Of a DNA stretch of 64,000 nt, positions 42,391-51,460 are shown in pieces (the stretch's first letter is position 1; each line of letters opens with the position of its first letter). Under the pieces are notes generated by a model. It was not told where the DNA came from and ran no database searches. It saw nothing but the letters and a program-made list of their open reading frames with translations. Location: assembly GCF_000282615.1 (NCBI RefSeq), contig NZ_AKIY01000188.1, positions 1 to 64,000 on the forward strand. The letters are read 5' to 3'. Origin of the DNA: Bradyrhizobium sp. YR681 (GTDB lineage: Bacteria; Pseudomonadota; Alphaproteobacteria; Rhizobiales; Xanthobacteraceae). A program made the position numbers and the translations under genes.

Positions 42391-43620
42391 ATGCCCGCTG
42401 TCACCGGCAAACTTGCGGCCGCGTCGCTCGCGCTTGCGCTCATTGCGGCCTCGGCCTCCACTGCATCGGCCCAGAAGAAATACGATACCGGCGCGACCGA
42501 CACCGAGATCAAGATCGGCAACATCATGCCCTACAGCGGACCGGCCTCCGCCTACGGCATCATCGGGCGGACCGAAGCCGCCTATTTCAAGAAGATCAAC
42601 GACGAGGGCGGCATCAACGGCCGCAAGATCAACTACATCAGCTATGACGACGCCTATTCGCCGCCGAAGACGGTGGAGCAGGCGCGCAAGCTGGTCGAGA
42701 GCGACGAGGTGCTGTTCATCTTCAACTCGCTCGGCACGCCGCCGAACTCGGCGATCCACAAATACATGAACTCCAAGAAGGTGCCGCAGCTGTTCGTCGC
42801 CACCGGCGCCACCAAGTGGAACGATCCGCAGAACTTCCCCTGGACCATGGGCTGGCAGCCCAACTACCAGAGCGAGACGCAGATCTATGCGAAGTGGCTG
42901 CTCAAGAACAAGCCGGACGCCAAGATCGCCGTGCTCTACCAGAACGACGATTACGGCAAGGACTACCTGAAGGGCCTGAAGGACGGGCTCGGCGCCAAGG
43001 CTGCGTCGATGATCGTCATGGAAGAGAGCTATGAGACCTCCGAGCCGACCATCGACAACCACATCGTCAAGCTGAAATCGACCGGCGCCGACGTCTTCAT
43101 GAACATCACGACGCCGAAATTCGCAGCGCAGGCGATCAAGAAGAACGCCGAGATCGGCTGGAAGCCGCTGCACTTCCTCAACAACGTCTCGGCCTCGGTC
43201 GGCAGCGTGATGAAGCCCGCCGGCTTCGAGAACGGCCAGGACATCATCTCGGCCGACTATCTCAAGGACGTGTCGGATACCGCGTGGACCAACGATCCCG
43301 GCATGAAGGACTTCCTGGCGTTCATGACCAAATACTTCCCCGAGGGCGACAAGCTCGATAAGGGCACCATCGTCGGCTATGCCGTGGCCCAGACGCTGGT
43401 TCAGGTCCTGAAGCAGTGCGGCGACGATCTCACGCGCGAGAACATCATGAAGCAGGCGGCGAATCTGAAGGACTTCCGCACCGAGGCGCTGCTGCCGGGC
43501 GTGAAGATCAACACCTCGCCTGCCGATTTCGCGCCGATCAGCCAGCTTCAGCTCGAGAGGTTCAAGGGCGAGAAGTGGGAACTGTTCGGCGACGTGATCA
43601 GCGCCGACGCGGGCGGCTAA
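42391..43620 (+). CDS. Liv-type ABC transporter binding protein, paralogue 3
   Basis: 409 residues. Signal peptide (KLAAASLALALIAASASTASA), then QKKYDTGATDTEIKIGNIMP and YSGPASAYGIIGRTEAAYFK. It resembles paralogue 1 more than paralogue 2 in the visible opening (QKKYDTGA). ATG 42391 follows GGGAGATAGG. It has its own leader of 100 bases after terminator 2 and its own terminator downstream, so it is probably an independent transcription unit. Confidence 0.93.
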   Translation: MPAVTGKLAAASLALALIAASASTASAQKKYDTGATDTEIKIGNIMPYSGPASAYGIIGRTEAAYFKKINDEGGINGRKINYISYDDAYSPPKTVEQARKLVESDEVLFIFNSLGTPPNSAIHKYMNSKKVPQLFVATGATKWNDPQNFPWTMGWQPNYQSETQIYAKWLLKNKPDAKIAVLYQNDDYGKDYLKGLKDGLGAKAASMIVMEESYETSEPTIDNHIVKLKSTGADVFMNITTPKFAAQAIKKNAEIGWKPLHFLNNVSASVGSVMKPAGFENGQDIISADYLKDVSDTAWTNDPGMKDFLAFMTKYFPEGDKLDKGTIVGYAVAQTLVQVLKQCGDDLTRENIMKQAANLKDFRTEALLPGVKINTSPADFAPISQLQLERFKGEKWELFGDVISADAGG

Positions 43621-43645
43621 CCGTCTGAAATATGCGATAACGACA

Positions 43646-43678
43646 AACTCCCTGCGAGATGATCGCAGGGAGTTTTTG
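43646..43678 (+). terminator. Rho-independent terminator after binding-protein gene 3
   Basis: Stem AACTCCCTGCGA (43646-43657) / TCGCAGGGAGTT (43663-43674) with a 5-base loop and following T run. Confidence 0.93.
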
Positions 43679-43792
43679 CTGACCTGATTATGATTACGCG
43701 ATTGCACAATCGAATGATGGTAAAGCCTGCTTACGCTTTTGCGCCCGATGCGGTAGGCATGTCGCTGCTATAGTCCGCCGAAGGCCTTCGTC

Positions 43793-45076
43793 ATGACCGA
43801 CCGACGTCCCCTGCTCCGCGCGCTCTACGACGCCGCCGTTGCCGCCGCCCATCCGAGCACGATCCTGGCGGCGCACCTGCGCCCCGCGCCGAAGGGGCGC
43901 GTGATCTGCCTCGCCGCCGGCAAGGGCGCCGCCGCGATGGCCGCGGCCGCGGAGCGGCATTATCTCGACACGCTGCAGCTTCCGCCGGAGCGCCTCGTCG
44001 GCATCGCCACCACCCGCCATGGCTACGGCGTGCCGACGCGCCGCATCCGCGTGGTCGAGGCCGGCCATCCCGTGCCTGACGAAGCCGGCCTCAAGGGCGC
44101 GGCCGACACGCTCGCGCTCGCAGGCGAGGCCGGCCCTGACGATCTGCTGCTGGTGCTGCTCACCGGCGGCGGCTCGGCGAACTGGATCGCGCCGGTGGAC
44201 GGCATCAGCTTTGCGCAGAAGCAGGCGGTCAACAAAGCGCTGCTGCGCTCCGGCGCGCCGATCGGCGAGATGAACGTCGTGCGCAAGCATCTCTCGCGGA
44301 TCAAGGGCGGCCGGCTCGCGCGCGCCGGCAGAAATGCCGCCGAGATCGTGACGCTCGCGATCTCCGACGTACCGCATGACGATCCCTCCGCGATCGCCTC
44401 CGGCCCGACCGTACCCGATCCGACCACGCTGGCGGACGCACGCGCGATCGTCGCCAGGTACAAGCTCGCGATCGACGACGCCGTGCGCAGCGCGCTCGAC
44501 AATCCCGCCAACGAAAGCGCCAAGCCCGGCGATGCCGCCTTTGCCCGCGCGCATTTCGAATTGATCGCGCGGCCAAAACAGTCGCTCGACGCCGCGGTGA
44601 AGCTCGCAAAAGACGCCGGCTACGAGACCATCGACCTCGGTGCCGATCTCGAAGGCGAGGCCCGCGAGGTCGCCGCCGCCCATGCCAGGATGGCGCTCGA
44701 CGCGCGCGCGCAAGGCAAGCGCCTCGCGATCCTCTCCGGCGGCGAGCTCACGGTCACCGTGCGCGGCAATGGCCGCGGCGGCCCGAACCAGGAATACGCG
44801 CTGGCACTGGCCGCGCTGTTGAAGGACACGCCAAACATCTCGGCGCTTGCCGGCGACACCGATGGCGCCGACGGCGGCGCCGGCCATCCCACCGACCCCG
44901 CAGGCGCCCTGATCGACGCATCGACCTTCGCCAAGATGAAGGCGCAAGGGCTGCAGCCGCAGGCCTATCTGGACAACAACGACGCGACGACGTTCTTCGA
45001 GGCCACCGACGACCTGCTCCAGCCCGGCCCGACCCTGACGAACGTCAACGACATCCGCGTGATTTTGGTGGACTGA
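43793..45076 (+). CDS. Glycerate 2-kinase (DUF4147/MOFRL type)
   Basis: 427 residues with N-terminal MOFRL-associated domain (LAAGKGAAAMAAAAE, GHPVPDEAG, LLTGGGSANWIAPVDG, GEMNVVRKHLSRIKGGRLA, AISDVPHDDPSAIASGPTVPD) and C-terminal MOFRL domain (LAILSGGELTVTV, GGPNQEYALALA, GDTDGADG). Such proteins (GckA/TtuD) phosphorylate glycerate at position 2 in the serine cycle, tartrate or glyoxylate pathways; older databases call them hydroxypyruvate reductase. It stands alone between a terminator and the MarR gene. Confidence 0.92.
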   Translation: MTDRRPLLRALYDAAVAAAHPSTILAAHLRPAPKGRVICLAAGKGAAAMAAAAERHYLDTLQLPPERLVGIATTRHGYGVPTRRIRVVEAGHPVPDEAGLKGAADTLALAGEAGPDDLLLVLLTGGGSANWIAPVDGISFAQKQAVNKALLRSGAPIGEMNVVRKHLSRIKGGRLARAGRNAAEIVTLAISDVPHDDPSAIASGPTVPDPTTLADARAIVARYKLAIDDAVRSALDNPANESAKPGDAAFARAHFELIARPKQSLDAAVKLAKDAGYETIDLGADLEGEAREVAAAHARMALDARAQGKRLAILSGGELTVTVRGNGRGGPNQEYALALAALLKDTPNISALAGDTDGADGGAGHPTDPAGALIDASTFAKMKAQGLQPQAYLDNNDATTFFEATDDLLQPGPTLTNVNDIRVILVD

Positions 45077-45095
45077 GCCGGCGCCAGTCCTCCGC

Positions 45096-45109
45096 CGTCA
45101 TTGCGAGCG
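45096..45109. repeat. Half copy of family A palindrome
   Basis: CGTCATTGCGAGCG, the outer left arm of the family A element, without any partner arm. It lies between the glycerate kinase stop and the MarR gene stop, probably a decayed copy. Confidence 0.5.
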
Positions 45110-45123
45110 GCGAGAGCCGGGCC

Positions 45124-45657
45124 TCAAAACTCGTTGGCGATCTTCGACAGCATCCCGAGCAGGGCTTCGCGATTGGCCTGCCCCAAAAGCTCGTTCAGCC
45201 GCGCCTCGTGCTTGGTGGCGACGAGCTTTTTCGCCCGCGCCAGCACGGCCTTGCCCTTGTCGGTCAAGACCAGGATGTGCGAGCGGCGGTCGTTGGTGGA
45301 GCGGATCCGGGCGCAGAGGTCGCGGCTCTCGAGATTGTCGAGCAGGGCCACGAAATTCGGGCGCAGGATGCCGAGGGTGGAGGCGACCTCGGTCTGGTTA
45401 CGGCCAGGGTTCTTCTCGACCAGCAGCAGCACGGAGAACTGCGCCGGCGTGAGCTGGAGCGAGGCCATGCAGCGCAGGAAATTCTCGAACACCTTGAGCT
45501 GCGCCCGCTTCAGGACGTAGCCGAGCTGCTCGGAGAGCTCGCCGAGCTGGAGGGCCTCGGCGTGAACCTGTCCTTGCGACTCGCCGGCGTCCTTGCGGCC
45601 CTTGGCCGCGTCACCGGACTTTTCAGAGGACTTTTCAGCGGTTTTGGAAACGGTCAT
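45124..45657 (-). CDS. MarR family transcriptional regulator (CouR-like by context)
   Basis: 177 residues with a charged N-terminal tail (SKTAEKSSEKSGDAAKG) before a MarR winged helix: LTPAQFSVLLLVEKNPGRNQ, EVASTLGILRPNFVALLDNLESRDL (recognition helix) and the wing RSTNDRRSHILVLTDKG. Long N-terminal and C-terminal helices would form the dimer. It diverges from a Liv-type transporter operon. In Rhodopseudomonas palustris, CouR is a MarR repressor of p-coumarate genes released by p-coumaroyl-CoA and lies next to the same kinds of genes. The CouR call is inference from synteny. Confidence 0.88.
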   Translation of the reverse strand: MTVSKTAEKSSEKSGDAAKGRKDAGESQGQVHAEALQLGELSEQLGYVLKRAQLKVFENFLRCMASLQLTPAQFSVLLLVEKNPGRNQTEVASTLGILRPNFVALLDNLESRDLCARIRSTNDRRSHILVLTDKGKAVLARAKKLVATKHEARLNELLGQANREALLGMLSKIANEF

Positions 45658-45716
45658 CGCCTCGTGCTCGTAATCCCGCTAAATTCGGGACGGGTCGTCC
45701 GCCCGCCCTTGATGTT

Positions 45717-45750
45717 ATATTTGATAATTGTTATGGACCATATCAAATAT
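45717..45750. promoter_or_regulatory. Perfect inverted repeat between MarR gene and transporter operon
   Basis: Arms ATATTTGATA (45717-45726) and TATCAAATAT (45741-45750) are perfect over 10 bases around a 14-base centre, which itself contains ATAA-TTG-TTAT. It lies in the divergent gap, so it is the likely operator of the MarR regulator. Binding is inferred. Confidence 0.6.
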
Positions 45751-45833
45751 CGTCAGCGTTTCAATGGCTGTGAGCGGACCGTCCACCGCAATTGCGGAGA
45801 CCGGTCCCGATCTTTGAGGGGGAGCGTCCGGTC

Positions 45834-46874
45834 TTGAACACCACCATCATGCTGTTCCTGGTGCAGGACGGCATCACCAATGGCGCGATCTACGCGCTGC
45901 TCGGCCTGGCGCTGGTGCTGGTGTTTGCCGTCACCCGCGTCATCCTGATTCCCCAGGGCGAATTCGTCACCTACGGCGCGCTGACCTATGCCTCGCTGGC
46001 CGCGGGCCAGATGCCCGGCACGGCAAAGCTCGCGCTGGCGCTGGGCATCGGCGCCTGCGCCTTCGACCTGTTCGTGGCTCGCAAGGCGCTGCATGGCCGG
46101 CTGATCCTGCGCAGCGTCCTCACCAATATCGTGCTGCCTTCCATCGTGCTGGCGCTGACCATCTACTTCGCCGCCCAGAAGCCGCCGGTGGCGATCTGCA
46201 TCGCGCTGTCGCTGGTGATCGTGGCGATGATCGGCCTCTATCTCTACCGCATCGCGTTCCAGCCGCTGGCGCACACCTCCGTGCTGGTGCTGCTGATCGC
46301 ATCGGTGGGCGTCCACCTCGCGCTTCAGGGCCTCGGCCTCCTGTTTTTCGGGGCCGAGGGCCAGCGCGGACCTGCCGTGCTGTCAGGCGCCTTCACCGCC
46401 GGCGCGCTGCGCTTCACCGGCCAGAGCATCACCGTCTACGCCATCACCATCGCCTTCATCGTCGGGCTCTGGCTGTTCTTCGGCCTGACGCTCTACGGCA
46501 AGGCGCTGCGCGCGACCGCCGTGAACCGGCTCGGCGCACGGCTGGCCGGCATCCGCACCACGCTGTCCGGGCAGATCGCCTTCCTGCTCGCCTCCGTCAT
46601 CGGCGCGCTGTCGGGCATCATGATCGTGCCGATCACGACGCTCTACTATGACTCCGGCTTCCTGATCGGCCTGAAGGGCTTCGTCGCCGCCATCATCGGC
46701 GGCCTCGTCAGCTATCCGCTCACCGCCGTCGCGGCGCTGGTCGTCGGCATCGTCGAGGCGTTCTCGTCCTTCTATGCCTCCAACTACAAGGAAGTGATCG
46801 TCTTCATGCTGCTGATCCCCGTGCTGCTGCTGCGCTCGCTGGCCGCGCCCGCGGTCGAGGAAGAGAAGGACTGA
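45834..46874 (+). CDS. Liv-type ABC transporter permease (LivH type)
   Basis: 346 residues, longer than usual for LivH, with about nine to ten hydrophobic segments. Opening MLFLVQDGITNGAIYALLGLALVLVFAVTRVILIPQGEFVTYGAL fits the LivH motif; KALRATAVNRLGARLAGIRT is the coupling loop. The best start is TTG 45834, nine bases after GGGGGAG; ATG 45849 is the alternative and would shorten it by five residues. It heads a three-gene operon with the permease-ATPase fusion and an ATPase. In the R. palustris cou locus a CouPSTU ABC system of this type imports p-coumarate; assignment here is by context. Confidence 0.88.
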   Translation: MNTTIMLFLVQDGITNGAIYALLGLALVLVFAVTRVILIPQGEFVTYGALTYASLAAGQMPGTAKLALALGIGACAFDLFVARKALHGRLILRSVLTNIVLPSIVLALTIYFAAQKPPVAICIALSLVIVAMIGLYLYRIAFQPLAHTSVLVLLIASVGVHLALQGLGLLFFGAEGQRGPAVLSGAFTAGALRFTGQSITVYAITIAFIVGLWLFFGLTLYGKALRATAVNRLGARLAGIRTTLSGQIAFLLASVIGALSGIMIVPITTLYYDSGFLIGLKGFVAAIIGGLVSYPLTAVAALVVGIVEAFSSFYASNYKEVIVFMLLIPVLLLRSLAAPAVEEEKD

Positions 46875-46879
46875 GGCGC

Positions 46880-48649
46880 ATGCAGAGCCGGCTTCCCATC
46901 CTCATCTTCGCAGCTGTCATGGCGGCGATCCCGTTCGTTCCGGGCATGCCGCCGTTCTGGATCGTGCTGCTCGACAATATCGGCCTCACCGCCCTGGTCG
47001 CGATGGGCCTCGTGCTGCTCACCGGCGTCGGCGGCCTCACCTCGTTCGGTCAGGCAGCCTTTGTCGGCTTCGGTGCCTACACCACGGCCGTGCTGACGAC
47101 GACCTATGGCCTCTCGCCCTGGCTGACGCTGCCGTTGTCGCTCGTGGTCAGCGGCCTGTTGGCCGTGCTGCTCGGCCTCGTCACGGTCCGCCTCTCCGGC
47201 CACTATCTGCCGCTCGGCACGCTCGCCTGGGGGCTCGGCCTGTTTTATCTCTTCAGCAAGCTGGAGTTTCTCGGCCGTAACGACGGCATCTCGGCGATCC
47301 CGCCGCTGTCGATCGGCACGTACAAGATGCTCTCGCCCGGCTCGATCTATTACGCGATCTGGGTCGCGGTGATCGTCTCGGCCCTGCTCACGATGAACCT
47401 GCTGGATTCCCGCACCGGCCGCGCCATCCGCGCGCTGCGGCGCGGCCACGTCGCGGCGGAAGCATTCGGCGTGCACACGCCGCGCGCAAAGCTGCTGGTG
47501 TTCATCCATGCCGCCGTACTGGCCGGCCTGTCCGGCTGGCTCTACGCCCATCTCCAGCGCGCGGTGAACCCGACGCCGTTCGGCGCGCAGGCCGGCATCG
47601 AGTATCTCTTCATCGCGGTGGTCGGCGGCGCCGGCTATGTCTGGGGCGGCGTGCTGGGCGCGGCGATCGTCGTGGTGCTCAAGGAAGTGCTGCAAAGCTA
47701 TCTGCCGCTGATCCTGCCCGGCTCCGGGCAGGTCGAGACCATCGTGTTCGGCATCATGCTGGTGGCGCTGCTGCAGCTCGCACCCGGCGGCCTCTGGCCC
47801 TGGCTGATGTCGTTCCTGCCCGAGCGCAGCAGTGGCAAAAAGCCCGATGCATCGCTCAAGCTGGAGCAGCGAACCCGCACGCCCATCCAGTCCGGCGTCC
47901 TCCTTCAGGTCGAGAAAGCCCGCAAGCAATTCGGCGGCGTGATCGCGGTCAACAACGTCTCCTTCGACGTCCAGGCCCGCGAGATCGTCGCGCTGATCGG
48001 GCCGAACGGCGCCGGCAAGAGCACGACGTTCAACCTGATCACCGGCGTGCTGTCGGCGACCTCGGGCTCGATCTCGGTGCTCGGCAAGAAAGTCGATCGG
48101 GCGCCGCCGCAGGAGATCGTCAAGCTCGGCATCAGCAGGACCTTCCAGCATGTGAAGCTCGTCCCCGACATGACCGTGCTGGAGAACGTCGCGATCGGTG
48201 CGCATCTGCGCGGCCATTCCGGCCCACTCTCTTCCATGCTGCGGCTCGATCGTGCCGACGAAGCAAAACTGCTCGCGGAAGCCGCACGCCAGATCGAGCG
48301 CGTCGGCCTGGCCGACCAGATGCATCAGCTCGCAGGCAGCCTCTCGCTGGGCCAGCAGCGCATCGTCGAGATCGCGCGCGCGCTCTGCGTCGATCCGATG
48401 CTGCTGCTGCTCGACGAACCGGCCGCGGGCCTGCGTCACATGGAGAAGCAGCGGCTCGCCACCCTGCTCCGTGAGCTGCGCGACGGCGGCATGTCCGTCC
48501 TTTTGGTCGAGCACGACATGGGCTTCGTCATGAACCTCGCCGACCGCATCGTGGTACTCGATTTCGGCACCAAGATCGCGGAAGGAACGCCTTCGACGAT
48601 CAAGACCAATCCCGAAGTGATCAAGGCCTATCTCGGAGTGGCGGCATGA
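46880..48649 (+). CDS. Liv-type ABC transporter permease-ATPase fusion (LivM-LivG)
   Basis: 589 residues. Residues 1 to about 320 are a LivM permease ([24 protein letters not shown]; coupling loop [20 protein letters not shown]). After a linker ([20 protein letters not shown]) a LivG ATPase begins near 350 with [14 protein letters not shown], then signature [15 protein letters not shown], Walker [17 protein letters not shown] and ending IKAYLGVAA. The fusion puts one ATPase on one permease half, so stoichiometry is fixed. This arrangement is known in the genus. Four-base overlap (ATGA) with the next gene. Confidence 0.93.
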   Translation: MQSRLPILIFAAVMAAIPFVPGMPPFWIVLLDNIGLTALVAMGLVLLTGVGGLTSFGQAAFVGFGAYTTAVLTTTYGLSPWLTLPLSLVVSGLLAVLLGLVTVRLSGHYLPLGTLAWGLGLFYLFSKLEFLGRNDGISAIPPLSIGTYKMLSPGSIYYAIWVAVIVSALLTMNLLDSRTGRAIRALRRGHVAAEAFGVHTPRAKLLVFIHAAVLAGLSGWLYAHLQRAVNPTPFGAQAGIEYLFIAVVGGAGYVWGGVLGAAIVVVLKEVLQSYLPLILPGSGQVETIVFGIMLVALLQLAPGGLWPWLMSFLPERSSGKKPDASLKLEQRTRTPIQSGVLLQVEKARKQFGGVIAVNNVSFDVQAREIVALIGPNGAGKSTTFNLITGVLSATSGSISVLGKKVDRAPPQEIVKLGISRTFQHVKLVPDMTVLENVAIGAHLRGHSGPLSSMLRLDRADEAKLLAEAARQIERVGLADQMHQLAGSLSLGQQRIVEIARALCVDPMLLLLDEPAAGLRHMEKQRLATLLRELRDGGMSVLLVEHDMGFVMNLADRIVVLDFGTKIAEGTPSTIKTNPEVIKAYLGVAA

Positions 48650-49377
48650 GCGCGCTGTTGTCCGTCACCGACGCGCATGTCGCCTATGGCAAGGTCGAGG
48701 CGGTGCGTTCGGTCTCGCTCGAAGTCGGCCAGAACCAGATCGTCACCATCGTCGGCGCCAACGGCGCCGGCAAGACCACGCTGCTGTCGGCGATCATGGG
48801 CATCCTGCCGCTGAAGGGCCGCGTCACCTTTGCCGGCCAGGATCTCGCCCGGCTCGATATCGAGGATCGCGTCGCGATGGGGCTCGGCCTCGTCCCCGAA
48901 CACCGCGAATTGTTCGTGACCATGAATGTCGAGGACAATCTCGAGCTGGGCGCCTTCCGCATCGAGCGGAGCAGGGCGAAGGCCTCGATGGAACGTGTCT
49001 ACACGCTGTTTCCGCGCCTGAAGGAGCGCCGCAAGCAGCTCGCCGGCACGCTCTCCGGCGGCGAGCAGCAGATGCTCGCGATGGGCCGCGCGCTGATGGG
49101 CGAACCAAAACTGCTGATGCTGGACGAGCCGAGCCTCGGCCTCGCCCCGATCATCGTCGCGGATATCTTCCGCATCGTCACCGAACTTCGCACCGCCGGC
49201 GTCTCGGTACTGCTGGTCGAGCAGAACGCGCAGGCCGCACTGAAGATCGCGGACCAGGCCTATGTGATGGAACTCGGCGAGTTCGTGCTCAGCGGCAAGG
49301 CCAGCGATATCGCGGCGAATGAACGGGTCGCGGCGAGCTATCTCGGCTTCCAGCACGAGGGCGCGAGCGTGCTGTAG
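48646..49377 (+). CDS. Liv-type ABC transporter ATP-binding protein (LivF type)
   Basis: 243 residues. Walker A GANGAGKTTLLSAI, signature TLSGGEQQMLAMGRALM, Walker B LLMLDEPSLGLAPIIV, switch region LLVEQNAQAALKIADQAYVM. It completes the transporter with the two preceding genes; no binding-protein gene follows directly. The candidate receptor is the binding protein at 62193, at the far end of the locus. Confidence 0.92.
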   Translation: MSALLSVTDAHVAYGKVEAVRSVSLEVGQNQIVTIVGANGAGKTTLLSAIMGILPLKGRVTFAGQDLARLDIEDRVAMGLGLVPEHRELFVTMNVEDNLELGAFRIERSRAKASMERVYTLFPRLKERRKQLAGTLSGGEQQMLAMGRALMGEPKLLMLDEPSLGLAPIIVADIFRIVTELRTAGVSVLLVEQNAQAALKIADQAYVMELGEFVLSGKASDIAANERVAASYLGFQHEGASVL

Positions 49378-49387
49378 CTCCCTCCCC

Positions 49388-49467
49388 CGTCATTGCGAGC
49401 GCAGCGAAGCAATCCAGAATCTTTCCGCGGAGACACTCTGGATTGCTTCGCTGCGCTCGCGATGACG
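49388..49467. repeat. Palindromic intergenic repeat, family A, copy 4
   Basis: Arms CGTCATTGCGAGCGCAGCG and CGCTGCGCTCGCGATGACG (one mismatch), inner AGCAATCCAGA / TCTGGATTGCT. It begins 11 bases after the LivF-type stop. Confidence 0.88.
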
Positions 49468-49549
49468 GTGTGGATGGAGCAGCTGCTAAATCGACCGGGC
49501 GCGACTCGCGGACGCTCTTCCTCACCTGGATCGCATCGACGATATGAAT

Positions 49550-49660
49550 GAGGGGTTCTCTCCGCGAATGACGACGTGGGACTGTTGCATGCGGAGACAG
49601 ACCCCTCACCCGTCTCGCCGCCACGCGACGAGCCACCCTCTCCCGCAAGGGGGAGAGGGT
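49550..49660. repeat. Palindromic intergenic repeat, family D, copy 3
   Basis: Left end GAGGGGTTCTCTCCGCG, right end with hairpin CCCTCTCCCGC / GGGGGAGAGGG and CCCCTCACCCGTC in the middle. With the family A copy it accounts for the 300-base gap between the ATPase gene and the oxidase gene. Confidence 0.65.
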
Positions 49661-49677
49661 ACACCGTACGAGCCGCT

Positions 49678-50316
49678 CTAGCTTTCGCTAGAAGGTAGGC
49701 TCGCTTTGCCTTTCAACGCCGCGACTTCCGCCTCCAGCTCCGCGATCCGCTGATCCCTCGCCGCCAGCGCTTGCGCCACATCCTCAGCGTCAAATTTCTG
49801 CGGAATGTGCTGCGGGCAGTTGGTGTCCCACGCCGCGATCTTGAACAGGATCACCTGCTCCGGCCGTGCGCGGTAGCCCTTGGGCATCAGCGACGTCGTC
49901 AACGCATCGTCATCTTCCACCACGCGGGCCTCGCCCCAGATCTTCACCCGGCGGCGATGGGCGTAATCCATCACGAAGATGTAGGCCTTGGGATTCTCCG
50001 TCACATTGCCTTGCGTGATGAACTGCTGGTTGCCGGCGTAGTCGGCAAAGGCGAGCGTCTGCTTGTCCAGCACCTTCAAAAACCCCTTCGGGCCGCCGCG
50101 GTGCTGGATATAGGGCTGGCCGTCGGCCGAGGCGGTGGCGAAATAGAAGCTGTTCGCCTCCGTCAGGAAGCTCGCCAGCTTCTCGTCGACCTCGGTCCGC
50201 CAGCCATGCTGCTCGGCACGGGCATAGGCCTCGCGCGACCCCTTGCGGGCCTGGATCGACTTGACTGCCGGCGTAAAGGCCACGTCGCTGGCGTAGGTGT
50301 GGGCTGCTGTCGTCAT
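49678..50316 (-). CDS. Pyridoxamine 5'-phosphate oxidase family protein (FMN-binding split barrel)
   Basis: 212 residues. Split-barrel segments: LTEANSFYFATASADGQPYIQHRGGPKGFLKVLD, LAFADYAGNQQFITQGNVTENPKAYIFVMDYAHRRRVKIWGEARVVE. Such domains bind FMN or F420 and act in many reductions; no PdxH-specific feature is evident. The C-terminus forms a coiled coil (ALAARDQRIAELEAEVAALKG). Divergent from a LysR regulator, which probably controls it. Function unknown. Confidence 0.87.
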   Translation of the reverse strand: MTTAAHTYASDVAFTPAVKSIQARKGSREAYARAEQHGWRTEVDEKLASFLTEANSFYFATASADGQPYIQHRGGPKGFLKVLDKQTLAFADYAGNQQFITQGNVTENPKAYIFVMDYAHRRRVKIWGEARVVEDDDALTTSLMPKGYRARPEQVILFKIAAWDTNCPQHIPQKFDAEDVAQALAARDQRIAELEAEVAALKGKASLPSSES

Positions 50317-50401
50317 CGGAACATCTCCTGAAATTCCGGCGCATGTCTGCGTCTCTCGCCCCGAAATGTGGACCTTTCGACGCTTAAAACAATCTGGCTT
50401 A

Positions 50402-50431
50402 TTGACACTTCATCATTGCAATATATGCAAT
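50402..50431. promoter_or_regulatory. Candidate LysR-type operator and promoter
   Basis: ATTGCA (50415-50420) and TGCAAT (50426-50431) flank ATATA, and the core TGCAATATATGCA has the T-N11-A form of LysR boxes. TTGACA lies just upstream at 50402-50407, so the site would overlap a plus-strand promoter and allow auto-regulation. It lies in the gap between the divergent oxidase and LysR genes. Confidence 0.5.
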
Positions 50432-50437
50432 AATTCC

Positions 50438-51322
50438 ATGGACCGCCTCGAAGCCATGCACGTTTTCGTCACCGTCGCCGATCTGCGTGGCTTTGCGCCG
50501 GCGGCCCGCAAACTGCGGCTGTCGCCCTCGGCGGTGACGCGACTGATCGCTGCACTGGAAGAGCATCTCGGCGCCCGGCTGCTGCAGCGAACCACCCGTC
50601 AGGTGAGGCTGACCGACGTCGGCACGCGCTATCTGGAACGGGCCCGGCGGATTCTCGCCGATGTCCAGGAGGCCGACGGCTCGGCACGGGAGGAGCGCAA
50701 CCGGCCGAGCGGACGTCTGGTGGTGTCGGCGCCGGTCGGCTTCGGCCGGCTGCATGTCGGTCCGGTCATGACCGACTATCTCAAGCGCTATCCCGAGGTC
50801 GCCTGCGAACTCAGGCTCTCCGACAACCTGGTCAATCTCGTCGAAGACGCCGTCGACGCCGCGGTGCGGATCGGGCATCTGGCCGATTCCTCGCTGGTCG
50901 CACGCCAGGTCGGCGAGATGCGCCGCATCGTGGTGGCCTCGCCCGCCTATCTGAAGCGGCATGGCGAGCCGAAGGCGCCGGAGGCGCTGCTGGAGCATCA
51001 ATCCATCCAGTTCGGGCCATCCGCCAGCTGGCAGTTCATGCAGGACGGCCGCGACGTCGAGGTAACGTTGAGCCCACGCTTCACCAGCAACAGCGCCGAC
51101 GCCGCCCTGCAATATGCCGAGGCTGGCGGCGGCGTGACGCGCGTGCTGGCCTATCAGGCCGCCGAAGGCTTGAAGCGCGGGCGGCTCAGAATCGTGCTGG
51201 CGAAATACGAGCAGCCGGCGCTGCCGATCCACATCGTCTATCCGACCTCGCGCCTGCTCTCGGCCAAGGTACGTGCGTTCGTCGATCTCGTAGTGGAGAC
51301 GGCGGAGTGGAAGTTTGGGTAG
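50438..51322 (+). CDS. LysR family transcriptional regulator
   Basis: 294 residues. N-terminal winged helix (MDRLEAMHVFVTVADLRGFA, AARKLRLSPSAVTRLIAALEEHLGARLLQRTTRQVRLT) and a C-terminal effector domain (GRLVVSAPVGFGRLHVGPVM, LRLSDNLVNLVEDAVDAAVRIG). Start ATG 50438; an upstream in-frame opening to 50297 crosses the divergent promoter. It probably regulates the neighbouring FMN-barrel gene. Effector unknown. Confidence 0.93.
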   Translation: MDRLEAMHVFVTVADLRGFAPAARKLRLSPSAVTRLIAALEEHLGARLLQRTTRQVRLTDVGTRYLERARRILADVQEADGSAREERNRPSGRLVVSAPVGFGRLHVGPVMTDYLKRYPEVACELRLSDNLVNLVEDAVDAAVRIGHLADSSLVARQVGEMRRIVVASPAYLKRHGEPKAPEALLEHQSIQFGPSASWQFMQDGRDVEVTLSPRFTSNSADAALQYAEAGGGVTRVLAYQAAEGLKRGRLRIVLAKYEQPALPIHIVYPTSRLLSAKVRAFVDLVVETAEWKFG

Positions 51323-51323
51323 G

Positions 51324-51452
51324 TCTCGTGCCCCGGACGCAGCGCAGCACGTAGTGATGCGCTGCTGAGCCGGGGCCCATTTCTCCGCGGACGCATGGGT
51401 CCCGGCTCTGCGGAGCGGCACTCCGCGCCGCACCGCGTCCGGGGCACGGAGA
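51324..51452. repeat. Palindromic intergenic repeat, family C, copy 2
   Basis: Ends TCTCGTGCCCCGGACGC and GCGTCCGGGGCACGGAGA, inner GAGCCGGG / CCCGGCTC. It begins 2 bases after the LysR stop and ends 8 bases before the stop of the convergent thioesterase gene, the same placement as copy 1 at 10624. Confidence 0.82.
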
Positions 51453-51460
51453 GAGCGGGG

